64,000 nt of DNA from Vreelandella aquamarina (lineage in GTDB: Bacteria; Pseudomonadota; Gammaproteobacteria; Pseudomonadales; Halomonadaceae), in assembly GCF_020075495.1 (NCBI RefSeq), contig NZ_JABYQT010000001.1, positions 434,001 through 498,000 of the forward strand, read 5' to 3'. Within the stretch, counting starts at the first letter, position 1. Each line of letters opens with the position of its first letter. The notes below the pieces were generated by a model, which was not told the origin of the DNA, did not search any database, and was given only the letters and a program-made list of their open reading frames with translations. The position numbers and the translations under genes were made by a program. Shown piece after piece: positions 7,802-16,956 of the stretch.

Positions 7802-8527
7802 ATGAGCACATCAGCCGATCACGTCATGGTCGTCGACGACGATCCGGAAATCCGCGAGCTGCTGGCGGATTACCTGGGTCGCCACGGCTACCAGGTGCGT
7901 ACCGCCGACGGCGCCGAATCGCTTTACGCGCAGCTTCTGGATCATACGCCGAGCCTTGTGATCGTGGATGTGATGATGCCCGGCGACGACGGCTTCACTG
8001 TCTGCCGAACGCTTCGCAGCCAGGGCAACCTGCCGATCATCATGCTTACCGCCAGCAGTGACGACACCGACCGGATTCTCGGGTTGGAGCTGGGGGCCGA
8101 TGATTACATCGCCAAGCCGTTCAACCCGCGCGAACTTCTGGCGCGTATCAAGGCGGTGCTGCGCCGCACGCGCGCAGGTCGGGGAGCGATTGGCGCCGAA
8201 CACGCCCGCTGGGTGCGATTCGGTCCCTGGCAGCTCGATCGCACCACGCGTGAGCTGGTGGATGAGCGCGGAGCGCATACGTCGCTCTCCGGTGCGGACT
8301 TTCAACTGCTGCAGGTATTTCTCGAACGCCCGGCCACGGTGATCACACGAGACGAGCTCTATGCGCTGTCCCGCGGGCGCGACGCGCCGCCGCTGGATCG
8401 CTCCATCGACGTTCATGTTTGTCGGCTGCGCCAGCGCCTGGGCGAAGATGCTCAGCAATCGCAGTTGATCCGTACCGTGCGCGGGGCGGGCTATGTGCTC
8501 ACCGCCCAGGTCGAAGCTGTGGTCTGA
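7802..8527 (+). CDS. OmpR-family response regulator, GltR-like
   Basis: 241 residues. The receiver domain has the acidic pair VVDDDPE at residues 10-16, the phosphoacceptor Asp56 in VIVDVMMPG, and the conserved lysine in YIAKPFNPRE. After a linker of about 25 residues comes a winged-helix trans_reg_C domain ending in SIDVHVCRLRQRLGED and IRTVRGAGYVL. It overlaps the kinase start by one base (TGATG), so the two are co-translated. Lying ahead of a four-gene sugar ABC importer, the pair corresponds to GltR/GtrS, which controls glucose uptake in Pseudomonas. That identity is inferred from neighbours; the sensed signal in this organism is unknown. Confidence 0.9.
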   Translation: MSTSADHVMVVDDDPEIRELLADYLGRHGYQVRTADGAESLYAQLLDHTPSLVIVDVMMPGDDGFTVCRTLRSQGNLPIIMLTASSDDTDRILGLELGADDYIAKPFNPRELLARIKAVLRRTRAGRGAIGAEHARWVRFGPWQLDRTTRELVDERGAHTSLSGADFQLLQVFLERPATVITRDELYALSRGRDAPPLDRSIDVHVCRLRQRLGEDAQQSQLIRTVRGAGYVLTAQVEAVV

Positions 8528-9996
8528 TGGCGCTCAAGAGCATTCTGAAACGCTGGCTGCCGGCAACGCTTCGCGGGCGCTTCGTCATCATCATGATCAT
8601 TGGAGTTCTGGCCGCCCAGGCGGCCAGCTACGCGCTATGGAGTGCTCAGGTACGTGCCAGTCAACTCGAACAGCTCGACGAACTCTCGACCAACATGGCG
8701 TCGAGTATCGCCTCCACCATAAAATACTTTCGTTCCCTGCCGGTGGAGTATCGCCACATCGTGCTCGATCAGCTGCGCAACATGGGGGGCACGCGCTTTT
8801 TCGTCAGCGTCAACGAGCGGCGCATTCCGGTGGACGATATTGGCCGTGGCGATGAAAAGGCGCTGGTGGTGAACAACGTGCGCGATATCCTGACCCGTCA
8901 GCTCGCCATCGACGATGTCGTGGTCGAGTTCTCGCGTCCGGAAACCCTCAGGGTATTCAACAACGAAGTGCTGCTTGGTGATCTGCCGCCGCGCTGGGGC
9001 CAGCACAGCCTGTTGATGGAGCCGCTAGCGCCACCGATTCTGGTGGTCCAGCTCGAGCTCGCCCCGGGAATGTGGCTGTACGTGGCCACGCTGCTTGGCG
9101 TGTCGGATATCTTTAGCGGCTACCGCTGGCTTTCCGAAGAGCGTCTGCTGGTCGGGCTTTGGGTACTGGTCTGCGTGCTGGCGCTCTCGTTTTTGAGTAT
9201 CAGAAGCGTCACCCGGCCGCTGGCCAGACTTTCCCGAGCCGCCCGCCAGCTAGGCGATGATCTGGACCGCCCGCCCCTCAAGGAGAGCGGTCCCCGGGAA
9301 GTAGCCGCCACGGCAATGGCGTTCAATCGTATGCAGCGGCGCATCCGCGAACAGCTCGACGAGCGCGAACGGCTCTTCTCGGCGATTTCCCACGACCTGA
9401 AAACACCGATCACCCGGATGCGCCTGCGCGCCGAGATGCTCGACGACCCGGTCCAGCGTGAGCGCTTTTGCGCCTCGCTTGATGAGCTATCCGAGCTCGT
9501 CAAGGGAGCGCTGGCATCGGTCAAGGGGCTCGATCTACACGAAGCGCCGGTGGCGACGGATATCAACGCGCTTGTCCGCGCGCTTGCAAAGGAGCTTTGC
9601 CTTCAAGGCGGTGAAATCGACATAGTCGGCCAGGTCGCACCGCTGATCGTCAAGCCGCTGGCTATCAAGCGCTGCCTGGCCAACCTCCTGGAGAACGCGG
9701 TGTTCTACGGCCACCATGCGACGGTGACCCTGAGCGAGACGTGCAGGACGGTCACGCTTGGCATTCACGACAATGGCCCCGGTATTGCTGACGAGCAACT
9801 GGCGCGGGTATTTTCCCCTTTTGTTCGTCTGGAGTCATCACGCAGCCGTCATACCGGCGGAAGCGGCCTGGGGCTCGGTATCGCTTTGCACATCGCACGC
9901 GCCCACGGCGGCGATATCACGCTCGCCAATCACCCGGATGGCGGGCTCGTGGCCACGCTTACCCTGCCACGCCAAGCGCCTATTACAGATTTGTAA
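8527..9996 (+). CDS. HAMP-containing sensor histidine kinase, GtrS-like
   Basis: 489 residues from the ATG that overlaps the regulator stop; translation is probably coupled. A first membrane helix (residues about 17-38) and a second (about 205-225, LLVGLWVLVCVLALSFLSI) frame a periplasmic sensor region of roughly 165 residues. A HAMP linker follows, then the DHp helix with phosphorylated His289 in SAISHDLKTPITRMRL. The HATPase domain shows the N box (NLLENAVFY), G1 box (IHDNGPGI) and G2 box (GGSGLGLGIA). It should phosphorylate the regulator encoded just upstream. The last codon overlaps the first copy of a repeat that may be the regulator's binding site. Confidence 0.92.
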   Translation: MALKSILKRWLPATLRGRFVIIMIIGVLAAQAASYALWSAQVRASQLEQLDELSTNMASSIASTIKYFRSLPVEYRHIVLDQLRNMGGTRFFVSVNERRIPVDDIGRGDEKALVVNNVRDILTRQLAIDDVVVEFSRPETLRVFNNEVLLGDLPPRWGQHSLLMEPLAPPILVVQLELAPGMWLYVATLLGVSDIFSGYRWLSEERLLVGLWVLVCVLALSFLSIRSVTRPLARLSRAARQLGDDLDRPPLKESGPREVAATAMAFNRMQRRIREQLDERERLFSAISHDLKTPITRMRLRAEMLDDPVQRERFCASLDELSELVKGALASVKGLDLHEAPVATDINALVRALAKELCLQGGEIDIVGQVAPLIVKPLAIKRCLANLLENAVFYGHHATVTLSETCRTVTLGIHDNGPGIADEQLARVFSPFVRLESSRSRHTGGSGLGLGIALHIARAHGGDITLANHPDGGLVATLTLPRQAPITDL

Positions 9997-10022
9997 TAAA
10001 GCGCCAGGATTATGTAATAAAG
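9992..10022. promoter_or_regulatory. two TGTAATAAAG direct repeats, candidate response-regulator site
   Basis: TGTAATAAAG occurs at 9992-10001 and 10013-10022, exactly 21 bases (two helical turns) apart, about 100-130 nt upstream of the substrate-binding protein gene. A short inverted element (TTACA...TGTAA, 9983-9996) overlaps the first copy. The spacing suits a dimeric OmpR-family regulator such as the one encoded upstream. Confidence 0.45.
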
Positions 10023-10120
10023 GGTAACTCCCGTTTGCTGGCGTGGCGGCGTATTCTGGCAGGAGTGCTACCTTTTTATCCCGATACTCTTTTATTCCAA
10101 AAACAATGCCAGGAGCCATC

Positions 10121-11389
10121 ATGTCGATATTGCGTTTACCCTCACTGCGCCGCTCCGCCCTGAGCCTTGCCCTCATGGCAGCCGCCACCTCCGTTCATGC
10201 AAGCGATGTCGAGGTTCTCCACTGGTGGACTTCCGGCGGCGAAGCGCGCGCGGCCAATGTGCTCAAGGAGCTCCTGGAAGCCGAAGGCTACGGCTGGGAG
10301 GACTTCGCCGTGGCCGGGGGTGGCGGTGAAACCGCCATGACCGTGCTGAAATCCCGCGCCATGTCCGGCAACCCGCCGTCGGCAGCGCAAATCAAGGGGC
10401 CGGAAATTCAGGAGTGGGGCGAGCTTGGCCTACTGGGCGACCTGGATGAGGTTGCCGAGCAGGAGGGCTGGAATGACCTGCTCCCCGAGGTGATCGCCGA
10501 TATCATGCGCCATGACGGCCAGTACGTCGCCGTGCCTGCCAACGTACACCGGGTAAACTGGCTCTGGGCGAATCCAGAGGTGCTGGAAACCGCCGGTGTC
10601 GAAATGCCGACTACCCTGGATGAACTCTTCAGCGCTGGTGAAGCGATTCGCGAGGCGGGCTTTGTGCCACTGGCCCACGGCGGCCAGGACTGGCAGGACG
10701 CCACCGTGTTCGAAAGCGTGGTGCTGGGCAGCCAGGGCGTCGATTTCTACCGCCAGTCGCTGGTCGAACTCGACCCCGATGCGCTGGGTAGCGAACAGAT
10801 GGTCGATGCGCTGGAAACCTTCAAGCGCCTGCGCGAGTTGATGGATGAGGGCATGCCCGGGCGCGACTGGAACATCGCCACTAATATGGTGATCGAGGGC
10901 GATGCTGGCTTTCAACTGATGGGCGACTGGGCCAAGGGCGAGTTCACCGCCGCGGGCCTCACTGCCGGCGAGGACTACCTGTGCGCGGCGGCGCCGGGGT
11001 CCGAGGACGCCTTCTCGTTCAATGTCGACAGCCTGGCCATGTTCCGCGTCAGCGACGATGACGAGCGCAGTGCCCAGCAGGCGCTGGCACGACTGGTGCT
11101 CGAACCCACTTTCCAGGAAGCCTTCAACCTGGCCAAGGGGTCCATCCCGGCACGTCCTGACCTGGACATGAGTGCGTTTGACAGCTGCGCCGAACAGTCG
11201 CTTGCCGATTTCAAGCGTACCGCTGAAGAGGGTGGGCTCGTGCCCAGCATGTCTCACGGCATGGCGGTACGCGCCGATGTGCAAGGGGCGATCTTCGATG
11301 TGGTGACCAATTACTTCAACGATGCCAGCATGTCCGCCGAACAGGCCGCCGAGCGCCTGGTCAGCGCCGCGCAGGCTGCTTCTTTCTAA
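10121..11389 (+). CDS. sugar ABC transporter periplasmic substrate-binding protein, GtsA-like
   Basis: 422 residues from ATG 10121, with AGGAG 5 nt upstream; the longer frame has no ribosome binding site. A cleavable signal peptide (SALSLALMAAATSVHA, cut before SDVEVLHWWTSGG) opens a family-1 extracellular solute-binding protein. The sequence LHWWTSGGEARAANVLKELL is typical of glucose/mannose binding proteins of the Pseudomonas and Thermus type. It delivers sugar to the permeases encoded directly downstream. The gene follows the two-component pair with a 124-nt gap holding a repeat likely to be regulatory. Glucose is the most likely ligand, inferred from family and context. Confidence 0.88.
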   Translation: MSILRLPSLRRSALSLALMAAATSVHASDVEVLHWWTSGGEARAANVLKELLEAEGYGWEDFAVAGGGGETAMTVLKSRAMSGNPPSAAQIKGPEIQEWGELGLLGDLDEVAEQEGWNDLLPEVIADIMRHDGQYVAVPANVHRVNWLWANPEVLETAGVEMPTTLDELFSAGEAIREAGFVPLAHGGQDWQDATVFESVVLGSQGVDFYRQSLVELDPDALGSEQMVDALETFKRLRELMDEGMPGRDWNIATNMVIEGDAGFQLMGDWAKGEFTAAGLTAGEDYLCAAAPGSEDAFSFNVDSLAMFRVSDDDERSAQQALARLVLEPTFQEAFNLAKGSIPARPDLDMSAFDSCAEQSLADFKRTAEEGGLVPSMSHGMAVRADVQGAIFDVVTNYFNDASMSAEQAAERLVSAAQAASF

Positions 11390-11428
11390 GCGCTTCATCA
11401 AAGCCCTTGAAAAGCTCTTGTTGAAAAT

Positions 11429-11448
11429 GCGCCGCCGCTCGGCGGCGC
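11429..11448 (+). other. intercistronic mRNA hairpin between binding-protein and permease genes
   Basis: A perfect 8-bp stem (GCGCCGCC / GGCGGCGC) with a 4-base loop and no T-tract. It resembles the malE-malF situation, where such a hairpin protects the abundant binding-protein mRNA and lowers permease expression. That role is inferred. Confidence 0.55.
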
Positions 11449-11469
11449 CATGCTGACAGGCGACTCCTT

Positions 11470-12384
11470 ATGAGCGACACAACTTCGCCGGTTTTCCGCC
11501 GGCCGACGGCTTCCGGCTGGCTGCAGGCCTGGCTGCCGCGCCTGGTGCTGGCGCCTTCCGTGGCCATCATCCTGTTCTTCGTCTACGGCTTCATGCTCTG
11601 GACCTTCGTGCTCTCGCTGACCAGCTCGCGAATGCTGCCAAGCTACGACTTCGTCGGTTTCGGCCAGTACGCCAGGCTGATGGCCAACGACCGCTGGTGG
11701 GTGGCCTCTACCAACCTCATGATCTTCGGGGCGCTGTTCGTTCTGATCTGTCTGGTGCTCGGCGCGGTGCTTGCCATTTTGCTCGATCAGAAGATTCGTC
11801 AGGAGGGGGCGCTTCGCACTATCTATCTCTACCCGATGGCGCTTTCGTTCATCGTGACCGGGGTGGTGTGGAAGTGGCTTTTGAACCCGCAACTCGGCAT
11901 TCAGGCGATGGTGCGCAGCTGGGGCTTCGAGTCGTTTCGCTTCGACTGGATCGTCGATCCAAACATGGCGATTTACACGTTAGTGATCGCCGCGGTGTGG
12001 CAGGCCTCGGGCTTTGTGATGGCACTGTTTCTGGCAGGTCTTCGAGGTATCGACGACAGTATCATCAAGGCCGCCCAGCTCGACGGGGCGAGCCTTGCGC
12101 GCATCTACTGGCGGGTCGTGATGCCGTGCCTGCGCCCGGTGGTGTTCAGCGCGGTGATGATTCTTTCCCACATCGCGATCAAGAGCTTCGACCTGGTGGT
12201 GGCGCTGACCGGCGGGGGCCCCGGCTACGCCACGGACCTGCCCGCCACCTTCATGTACACCCACGCCTTCAACCGCGCCCAGATCGGGCTGGGCTCCGCC
12301 AGCGCCATGTTGATGCTGGGCGGGGTGCTGGCGATTCTGATTCCCTATCTCTACTCCGAACTGAGGAGTCGCAAGCATGGCTAA
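11470..12384 (+). CDS. sugar ABC transporter inner-membrane permease, GtsB-like
   Basis: 304 residues with six predicted membrane helices, the first at about 28-50. The EAA coupling motif that docks on the ATPase is readable in the last third (IKAAQLDGASLARIYWRVVM; canonical EAA---G form with the conserved DGA and G). It is the MalF/UgpA-type partner of the permease encoded next, which it overlaps by 8 nt. An 80-nt gap with a hairpin separates it from the binding-protein gene, so permease synthesis is probably lower than that of the binding protein. Confidence 0.9.
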   Translation: MSDTTSPVFRRPTASGWLQAWLPRLVLAPSVAIILFFVYGFMLWTFVLSLTSSRMLPSYDFVGFGQYARLMANDRWWVASTNLMIFGALFVLICLVLGAVLAILLDQKIRQEGALRTIYLYPMALSFIVTGVVWKWLLNPQLGIQAMVRSWGFESFRFDWIVDPNMAIYTLVIAAVWQASGFVMALFLAGLRGIDDSIIKAAQLDGASLARIYWRVVMPCLRPVVFSAVMILSHIAIKSFDLVVALTGGGPGYATDLPATFMYTHAFNRAQIGLGSASAMLMLGGVLAILIPYLYSELRSRKHG

Positions 12385-13255
12385 CGTGATTCGCCGCCGG
12401 GGTATCAAAGCGCGTGTGGGGCGGGGTGTACTCTACGCGGTGCTCATCACGGCCGCGCTTTTTTACGCATTACCTTTGATCGTGATGCTGATGACCTCTT
12501 TCAAGCCGCTGTCCGAGATCACCGCGGGCTCGCTTTTGTCGCTTCCGCAAGACCCGACGCTCGCGCCCTGGGCGAAAGCCTGGGGCGAGGCGTGTACCGG
12601 CATGCGCTGCGAAGGCGTGGGCGGCTATTTCTGGAACTCCTTTGCCATCGTGATTCCGGCGGTGCTCATCTCTACCGCGATCGGTGCGCTCAACGGCTAC
12701 GCGCTGACCAAGTGGCGCTTCAAGGGCTCGGAGCTTGTGTTTGCGCTGATGCTCTTTGGCTGCTTCATTCCATTTCAGGTGGTGCTTCTGCCCATGGCAC
12801 AAACCCTTGGCTGGCTTGGGCTTTCAAGCTCACGCTCGGGGTTGGTGCTGGTGCACGTGGTGTTCGGAATCGCGTTCACGACGCTTTTTTTCCGCAACTT
12901 CTATGTGGGGATTCCCGATGAGCTGGTGTCGGCGGCAAAGCTCGACGGCGCCGGGTTTTTTCGTATCTTCTGGCGCATCCTGCTGCCGGTATCAGCGCCT
13001 ATCATCGTGGTGTCGATCATCTGGCAGTTCACCCAGATCTGGAACGATTTCCTGTTCGGAGTGGCGTTTTCCGGCCACAGCACTCAGCCGGTGACCGTTG
13101 CACTCAACAACCTGGTGAATACCTCGACCGGGGTCAGCGAGTACAACGTCAACATGGCCGCCGCCATGATTGCCGCGCTCCCGACGCTTCTGGTCTACGT
13201 GCTGGCCGGCAAGTATTTCGTGCGCGGACTGACCGCCGGATCGGTCAAGGGTTGA
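12377..13255 (+). CDS. sugar ABC transporter inner-membrane permease, GtsC-like
   Basis: 292 residues, MalG/UgpE type, with six predicted helices. The EAA motif appears as VSAAKLDGAGFFRIFWRILLP. The segment between helices 1 and 2 (GEACTGMRCEGVGGYFWNSF) contains two cysteines in a short insertion seen in glucose-type permeases of this group. The ATG lies 8 nt inside the previous gene. It forms a heterodimeric channel with that permease and is powered by the ATPase encoded 56 nt downstream. Confidence 0.9.
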   Translation: MANVIRRRGIKARVGRGVLYAVLITAALFYALPLIVMLMTSFKPLSEITAGSLLSLPQDPTLAPWAKAWGEACTGMRCEGVGGYFWNSFAIVIPAVLISTAIGALNGYALTKWRFKGSELVFALMLFGCFIPFQVVLLPMAQTLGWLGLSSSRSGLVLVHVVFGIAFTTLFFRNFYVGIPDELVSAAKLDGAGFFRIFWRILLPVSAPIIVVSIIWQFTQIWNDFLFGVAFSGHSTQPVTVALNNLVNTSTGVSEYNVNMAAAMIAALPTLLVYVLAGKYFVRGLTAGSVKG

Positions 13256-13311
13256 TCTGCCGATCGATGACCAGGACGTTGGCCAATGACTAATTATAAC
13301 GGGACATATTT

Positions 13312-14433
13312 ATGGCAGCGCTAGATATAGAGCAGGTACGCAAGGAGTTCGGCCGCGAGCGGGTGCTCAAGGACGTCAGCCTCTCCATCGAGTCCGGGCA
13401 GTTTCTGATTCTGGTGGGGCCGTCGGGCTGCGGCAAGTCGACGTTGATGAACGCCATTGCCGGGCTCGAGCCCGTCACCAGCGGTCGTATCCTCATCGAC
13501 GGCGAGGACGTGACCCATCGCACCCCCGCCGAGCGCGACATCGCCATGGTGTTTCAATCCTACGCGCTCTACCCGAGCATGACCGTGCGCCAGAACATCA
13601 GTTTCGGTCTCGAAATGCGCAAGGTCCCGAAGGCCGAGCGCGAACAGGCGGTGGAGCGAGTGGCGGATCTTTTGCAGATATCGCATCTTTTGAAGCGCAA
13701 GCCTGCCCAGCTTTCGGGGGGGCAGCGTCAGCGGGTGGCCATGGGGCGGGCGCTGGCCCGCGAGCCGAAGGTATATCTGTTCGACGAGCCGCTATCCAAC
13801 CTGGACGCCAAGCTGCGCGTGGACATGCGTACCGAGATCAAGAAGCTCCACCAGCGCCTGGGCACCACTATCGTCTACGTCACCCACGATCAGGTCGAGG
13901 CGATGACCCTGGCGGACAAGATTGCGGTGATGCGCGACGGCCATATTCTCCAGCTGGGCTCGCCGGACGAGGTCTACAACAACCCCGTGGACATGTTCGT
14001 GGCCGGATTCATGGGCTCGCCCTCGATGAACTTCATCAAGGCAACGCTGGAAGGCGGCAAGGGCGCTTGTCAGCTGCGCATCGCCACGCCGGAGGAAGCT
14101 GATCTGGTGCTGCCCTGGCCCTCGGCGCGTGGCGCCGACGAGCTTGCCGAGCGCGCAGGGCAGACGGTGATTCTCGGCCTGCGTCCCGAGCACTTCAGCG
14201 AGGAAGACGAGCGATTGACCTCCCAGGCCGAGGGCACGCTGCTGACGGCTTGCGTCTCGGTGGTCGAGCCCACCGGCGCAGATATACTGTTGCGCCTGCC
14301 GCTGGGCCAAGGAGAGGTAACCGCCCGGGTTGGCCCCAAATGCGCAATTACCGCAGGCGAGCGTCTGGCGCTGCGGGTCGATATGGACAGGGCGGTTTTG
14401 TTCGATGCCGACAGCGAGCATCGCATCGCTTAA
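13312..14433 (+). CDS. sugar ABC transporter ATP-binding protein (MalK/UgpC type), GtsD-like
   Basis: 373 residues. Walker A is GPSGCGKST (about residues 38-46), the signature is LSGGQRQR, Walker B is VYLFDEPLSNLD, and the H-loop is YVTHDQVEAM. After residue 240 comes the regulatory TOBE/OB-fold extension of MalK-type ATPases, including GLRPEHF. It couples ATP hydrolysis to sugar import by the two permeases just upstream and may be shared with other sugar importers. Its stop codon overlaps that of the convergent ycjF-like gene by 4 bases, so there is no room for a separate terminator between them. Confidence 0.93.
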   Translation: MAALDIEQVRKEFGRERVLKDVSLSIESGQFLILVGPSGCGKSTLMNAIAGLEPVTSGRILIDGEDVTHRTPAERDIAMVFQSYALYPSMTVRQNISFGLEMRKVPKAEREQAVERVADLLQISHLLKRKPAQLSGGQRQRVAMGRALAREPKVYLFDEPLSNLDAKLRVDMRTEIKKLHQRLGTTIVYVTHDQVEAMTLADKIAVMRDGHILQLGSPDEVYNNPVDMFVAGFMGSPSMNFIKATLEGGKGACQLRIATPEEADLVLPWPSARGADELAERAGQTVILGLRPEHFSEEDERLTSQAEGTLLTACVSVVEPTGADILLRLPLGQGEVTARVGPKCAITAGERLALRVDMDRAVLFDADSEHRIA

Positions 14434-15455
14434 GAGGCGGAGTCCTTGTCCAGCCGCTTGATCTGTCGCCAGAGATCCTGACGCAGGTCGGCCATCTTGG
14501 GCTGCTCTTCTGGCGTGAACGCGACCGGACGGCACAAGCGCTGGGCACGCAGCCCCAGGCGGGCGCTCAGGAGCCCGGTGGCCAGCCCCTGGCCTGCCCG
14601 AGCGGACAGCCTGCCGGCCAGATGCAGCGAGAGCATGTCCATGCTGGCATCGGTGGCAAGCTCGCTGGCACCGGCAAAGGCCATGTTGCTCAACACATTG
14701 CGAAACAGCCGGAGGCGGCTGGCGTAGCCAAGCTCCAGGCCATAAAGCCGGCACAGCCTGTCGATCATGACAAGGCTGCGCCAGGCCACCAGCGCCATAT
14801 CGACCAGGGTCAGCGGGCTGATGGCGACCATGATGGCGGTTTCGCCGGACATGCGCGTCACCAGCCGCTGAGCTTCGCGGTCGCGCGGGGCAAGCAGGTG
14901 ATGGCGCAGCAGGGCCTGGATCTCCTCGCCGTCATGATGCGGCTGACAGGCGCGCTGAAAGGCCTGCCAGTGCGGATCATCTTCAGAAAGCTTCAACTGC
15001 TGGCGCAACTGCTCGGCCATCTTCCGCGCCTGGCCGGGCGAGCGCTGAGGCAGCTCGGCCAGCTCGCGGCGCAGCTGGTCGTGACGTTTCAGGCGCCTGA
15101 GTCGCCAGAGCTCCTTGAGCAGCGACATTCCGCCCAGACCAATCAGGCTGATGCCAAACAGCTGCCATGCCAGGCTCATCCAGGCCGATTGCGACAGCGC
15201 CTCGGGAATACCGGTGGCAAGCTCGATGGTGCCGAGGGTGGCGCCACCGGCGAGGGCAAACATCAGCCCCCAGCGGCGTTTGCGGGGCGCGCCCAGGCTC
15301 GCTGCCGGCAACGCCTGCTCTTCGGCAGTGCTCACCAGCGGCTGGTGGTCGTCGGTAGCGGCGAACATCTCACGCTGGCGCAGACGCTCGCGCTCGGCAA
15401 CGTTTTCCGGGATGTCGTCCAGGCTGAAATGGCGCCGTGGCTGCGGGTCGGTCAT
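14430..15455 (-). CDS. YcjF-like membrane protein (TIGR01620 / DUF697)
   Basis: 341 residues. The N-terminus is charged and cytoplasmic; two membrane helices follow (about residues 63-85 and 93-115), then a basic coiled stretch (LWRLRRLKRHDQLRRELAEL) and the conserved C-terminal DUF697 region (SPLTLVDMALVAWRSLVMI). It pairs with the YcjX-like GTPase, whose stop overlaps this start by 4 nt (ATGA). In E. coli the ycjXF pair belongs to the phage-shock (PspF) regulon, but no psp gene and no obvious sigma-54 site is seen here. Molecular function is unknown. Confidence 0.88.
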   Translation of the reverse strand: MTDPQPRRHFSLDDIPENVAERERLRQREMFAATDDHQPLVSTAEEQALPAASLGAPRKRRWGLMFALAGGATLGTIELATGIPEALSQSAWMSLAWQLFGISLIGLGGMSLLKELWRLRRLKRHDQLRRELAELPQRSPGQARKMAEQLRQQLKLSEDDPHWQAFQRACQPHHDGEEIQALLRHHLLAPRDREAQRLVTRMSGETAIMVAISPLTLVDMALVAWRSLVMIDRLCRLYGLELGYASRLRLFRNVLSNMAFAGASELATDASMDMLSLHLAGRLSARAGQGLATGLLSARLGLRAQRLCRPVAFTPEEQPKMADLRQDLWRQIKRLDKDSAS

Positions 15456-16840
15456 GTGAGTTTGTCTCCAATCAGCCAGTCGATGGCGGCATCCATGCGG
15501 ATATGCGAAAGCGCCTCGGACGAGGAGGGTATCGGCCTGAAACTCGAAAAATCGAAGCCCTGGTCCTGCCAGAAGTCGGCATTGGGCAGCCGGGTGGGCA
15601 CATCGCCCGGATAGACCAGCACGTCTTCGCCTTCAAGGGTAGTGCCGCGCAGAGCGGAAGAGCGTTTGCCATCATGAACCACTTCGCGTGCTTCGGTGGC
15701 GCGGATGGCGGCCAGCGACAGTGCCTTGACCGGCACGTTGGCAAAGCGCAGATCCTTGAGCGGCTCCGCCAGCAGCGCTTCGAGAAGTCGTACCAAGTGG
15801 CCGTGCTGGTCAGGGGTGATGTGGTCTGCCTTAGTGGCGGCAATCGCCAAGCGATCGATGCGGGGGGCGAACAGGCGTGAGAGCAGGCTGCGCTTGCCAT
15901 AATCAAAGCTCTTCATCAGTTGGCGCAGCGCTCGGGAAAGGTCTTCGAAGCGCTCGGGGCCGGCGTTCAGCGCACCCATTACATCGACCAGCACGATCTG
16001 GCGGTCAAAGCGTCGGAAGTGGTCGCGGTAGAAGGGCTTGACCACCTGCTGCTGGTAGTAGCGAAAGCGCGCCGCAAGCGTGGCGTAGAGGCTGCTGTCG
16101 GGCAGGCTATCGAGCATCTCCCTGGGGGTATTCAGGTGGGGCAGGGGAAAGAACTGCAGCACCGGCGCGCCTTCAAGCTCCCCGGGCAGCAAGAAGCGCC
16201 CGGGCTGCAGGTCGGAAAATCCCGCCTGCTTGGCGCGGCGCAGCCCCTGGGCATACGCTTCCGCCAACTGGGCAAGCTGGGCTTCATCTGCTTCGGCGGT
16301 GGGGTCGAGCGCCTCTACGGCTTCGAGCCACTCGCGAAACAGCGCCCGGCGCTGCTCGCCTTCCAGCAGCGTTTGTGCCTGGCACCAGCTGTAAAAATCG
16401 TGCTGCAACAGCGGCAGATCGAGCAGCCATTCACCGGGGTAGTCGAACAGATCAAGTGTCAGGTGGGCAAGCTCTGGCGTAAACCAGCCGCGCTCGGCCG
16501 GGCGGTAGCGCAGTTGAAGGCGCAGCTCGCTGATGCCTCGGGTGGGCTCGGGCCAGCGCGGCGGCGTATCGCGCAGCGCCGCCATGCCCGGGTCGTAAGG
16601 AAAGCGCGGCACGCCCAGGTCCGGCTGGTTGAGCCGCTGAGCCCCCAGCAAGCGCCCATCGCGTGCAGCAGGCAGCAGGTCCAGCTGCGCCTCGACGCCT
16701 GCGTGGCGAAGCTGGTTCACCAGTGAGGTCAAAAATGCCGTCTTGCCCGCCTGGGATAGCCCCGTGACCGCCAGGCGTAGCTGACGGTCACGTCCTCGCT
16801 CCAGTAAATTGCTCAATTCGCGGCTTAACGGCTGGCGCAT
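15452..16840 (-). CDS. YcjX-like P-loop NTPase (DUF463)
   Basis: 462 residues from the ATG at 16840, which has GGGAG 8 nt upstream and gives an N-terminus (MRQPLSRELSNLLERGRDRQ) like that of E. coli YcjX; an upstream ATG at 16897 adds 19 residues and is less likely. The P-loop is TGLSQAGKTAFLTSL, followed by a G3-like LFDYPGEWLLDLPLL and VLVDVMGALNAG. These identify the DUF463 stress-related GTP-binding family. It is the first gene of a two-gene operon with the membrane protein encoded next and probably acts at the cytoplasmic membrane face. The substrate and partner are unknown. Confidence 0.88.
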   Translation of the reverse strand: MRQPLSRELSNLLERGRDRQLRLAVTGLSQAGKTAFLTSLVNQLRHAGVEAQLDLLPAARDGRLLGAQRLNQPDLGVPRFPYDPGMAALRDTPPRWPEPTRGISELRLQLRYRPAERGWFTPELAHLTLDLFDYPGEWLLDLPLLQHDFYSWCQAQTLLEGEQRRALFREWLEAVEALDPTAEADEAQLAQLAEAYAQGLRRAKQAGFSDLQPGRFLLPGELEGAPVLQFFPLPHLNTPREMLDSLPDSSLYATLAARFRYYQQQVVKPFYRDHFRRFDRQIVLVDVMGALNAGPERFEDLSRALRQLMKSFDYGKRSLLSRLFAPRIDRLAIAATKADHITPDQHGHLVRLLEALLAEPLKDLRFANVPVKALSLAAIRATEAREVVHDGKRSSALRGTTLEGEDVLVYPGDVPTRLPNADFWQDQGFDFSSFRPIPSSSEALSHIRMDAAIDWLIGDKLT

Positions 16841-16956
16841 CCAGGCACTCCCTTTTTTCTCATCATAACGCCATCCAATGGTTAAGCGCTTTTTCACTAC
16901 CGGCCGTCGAATCGGCCACGCCCTGACAGCATAGCCAAAGGTTCATGAACCGAGCA

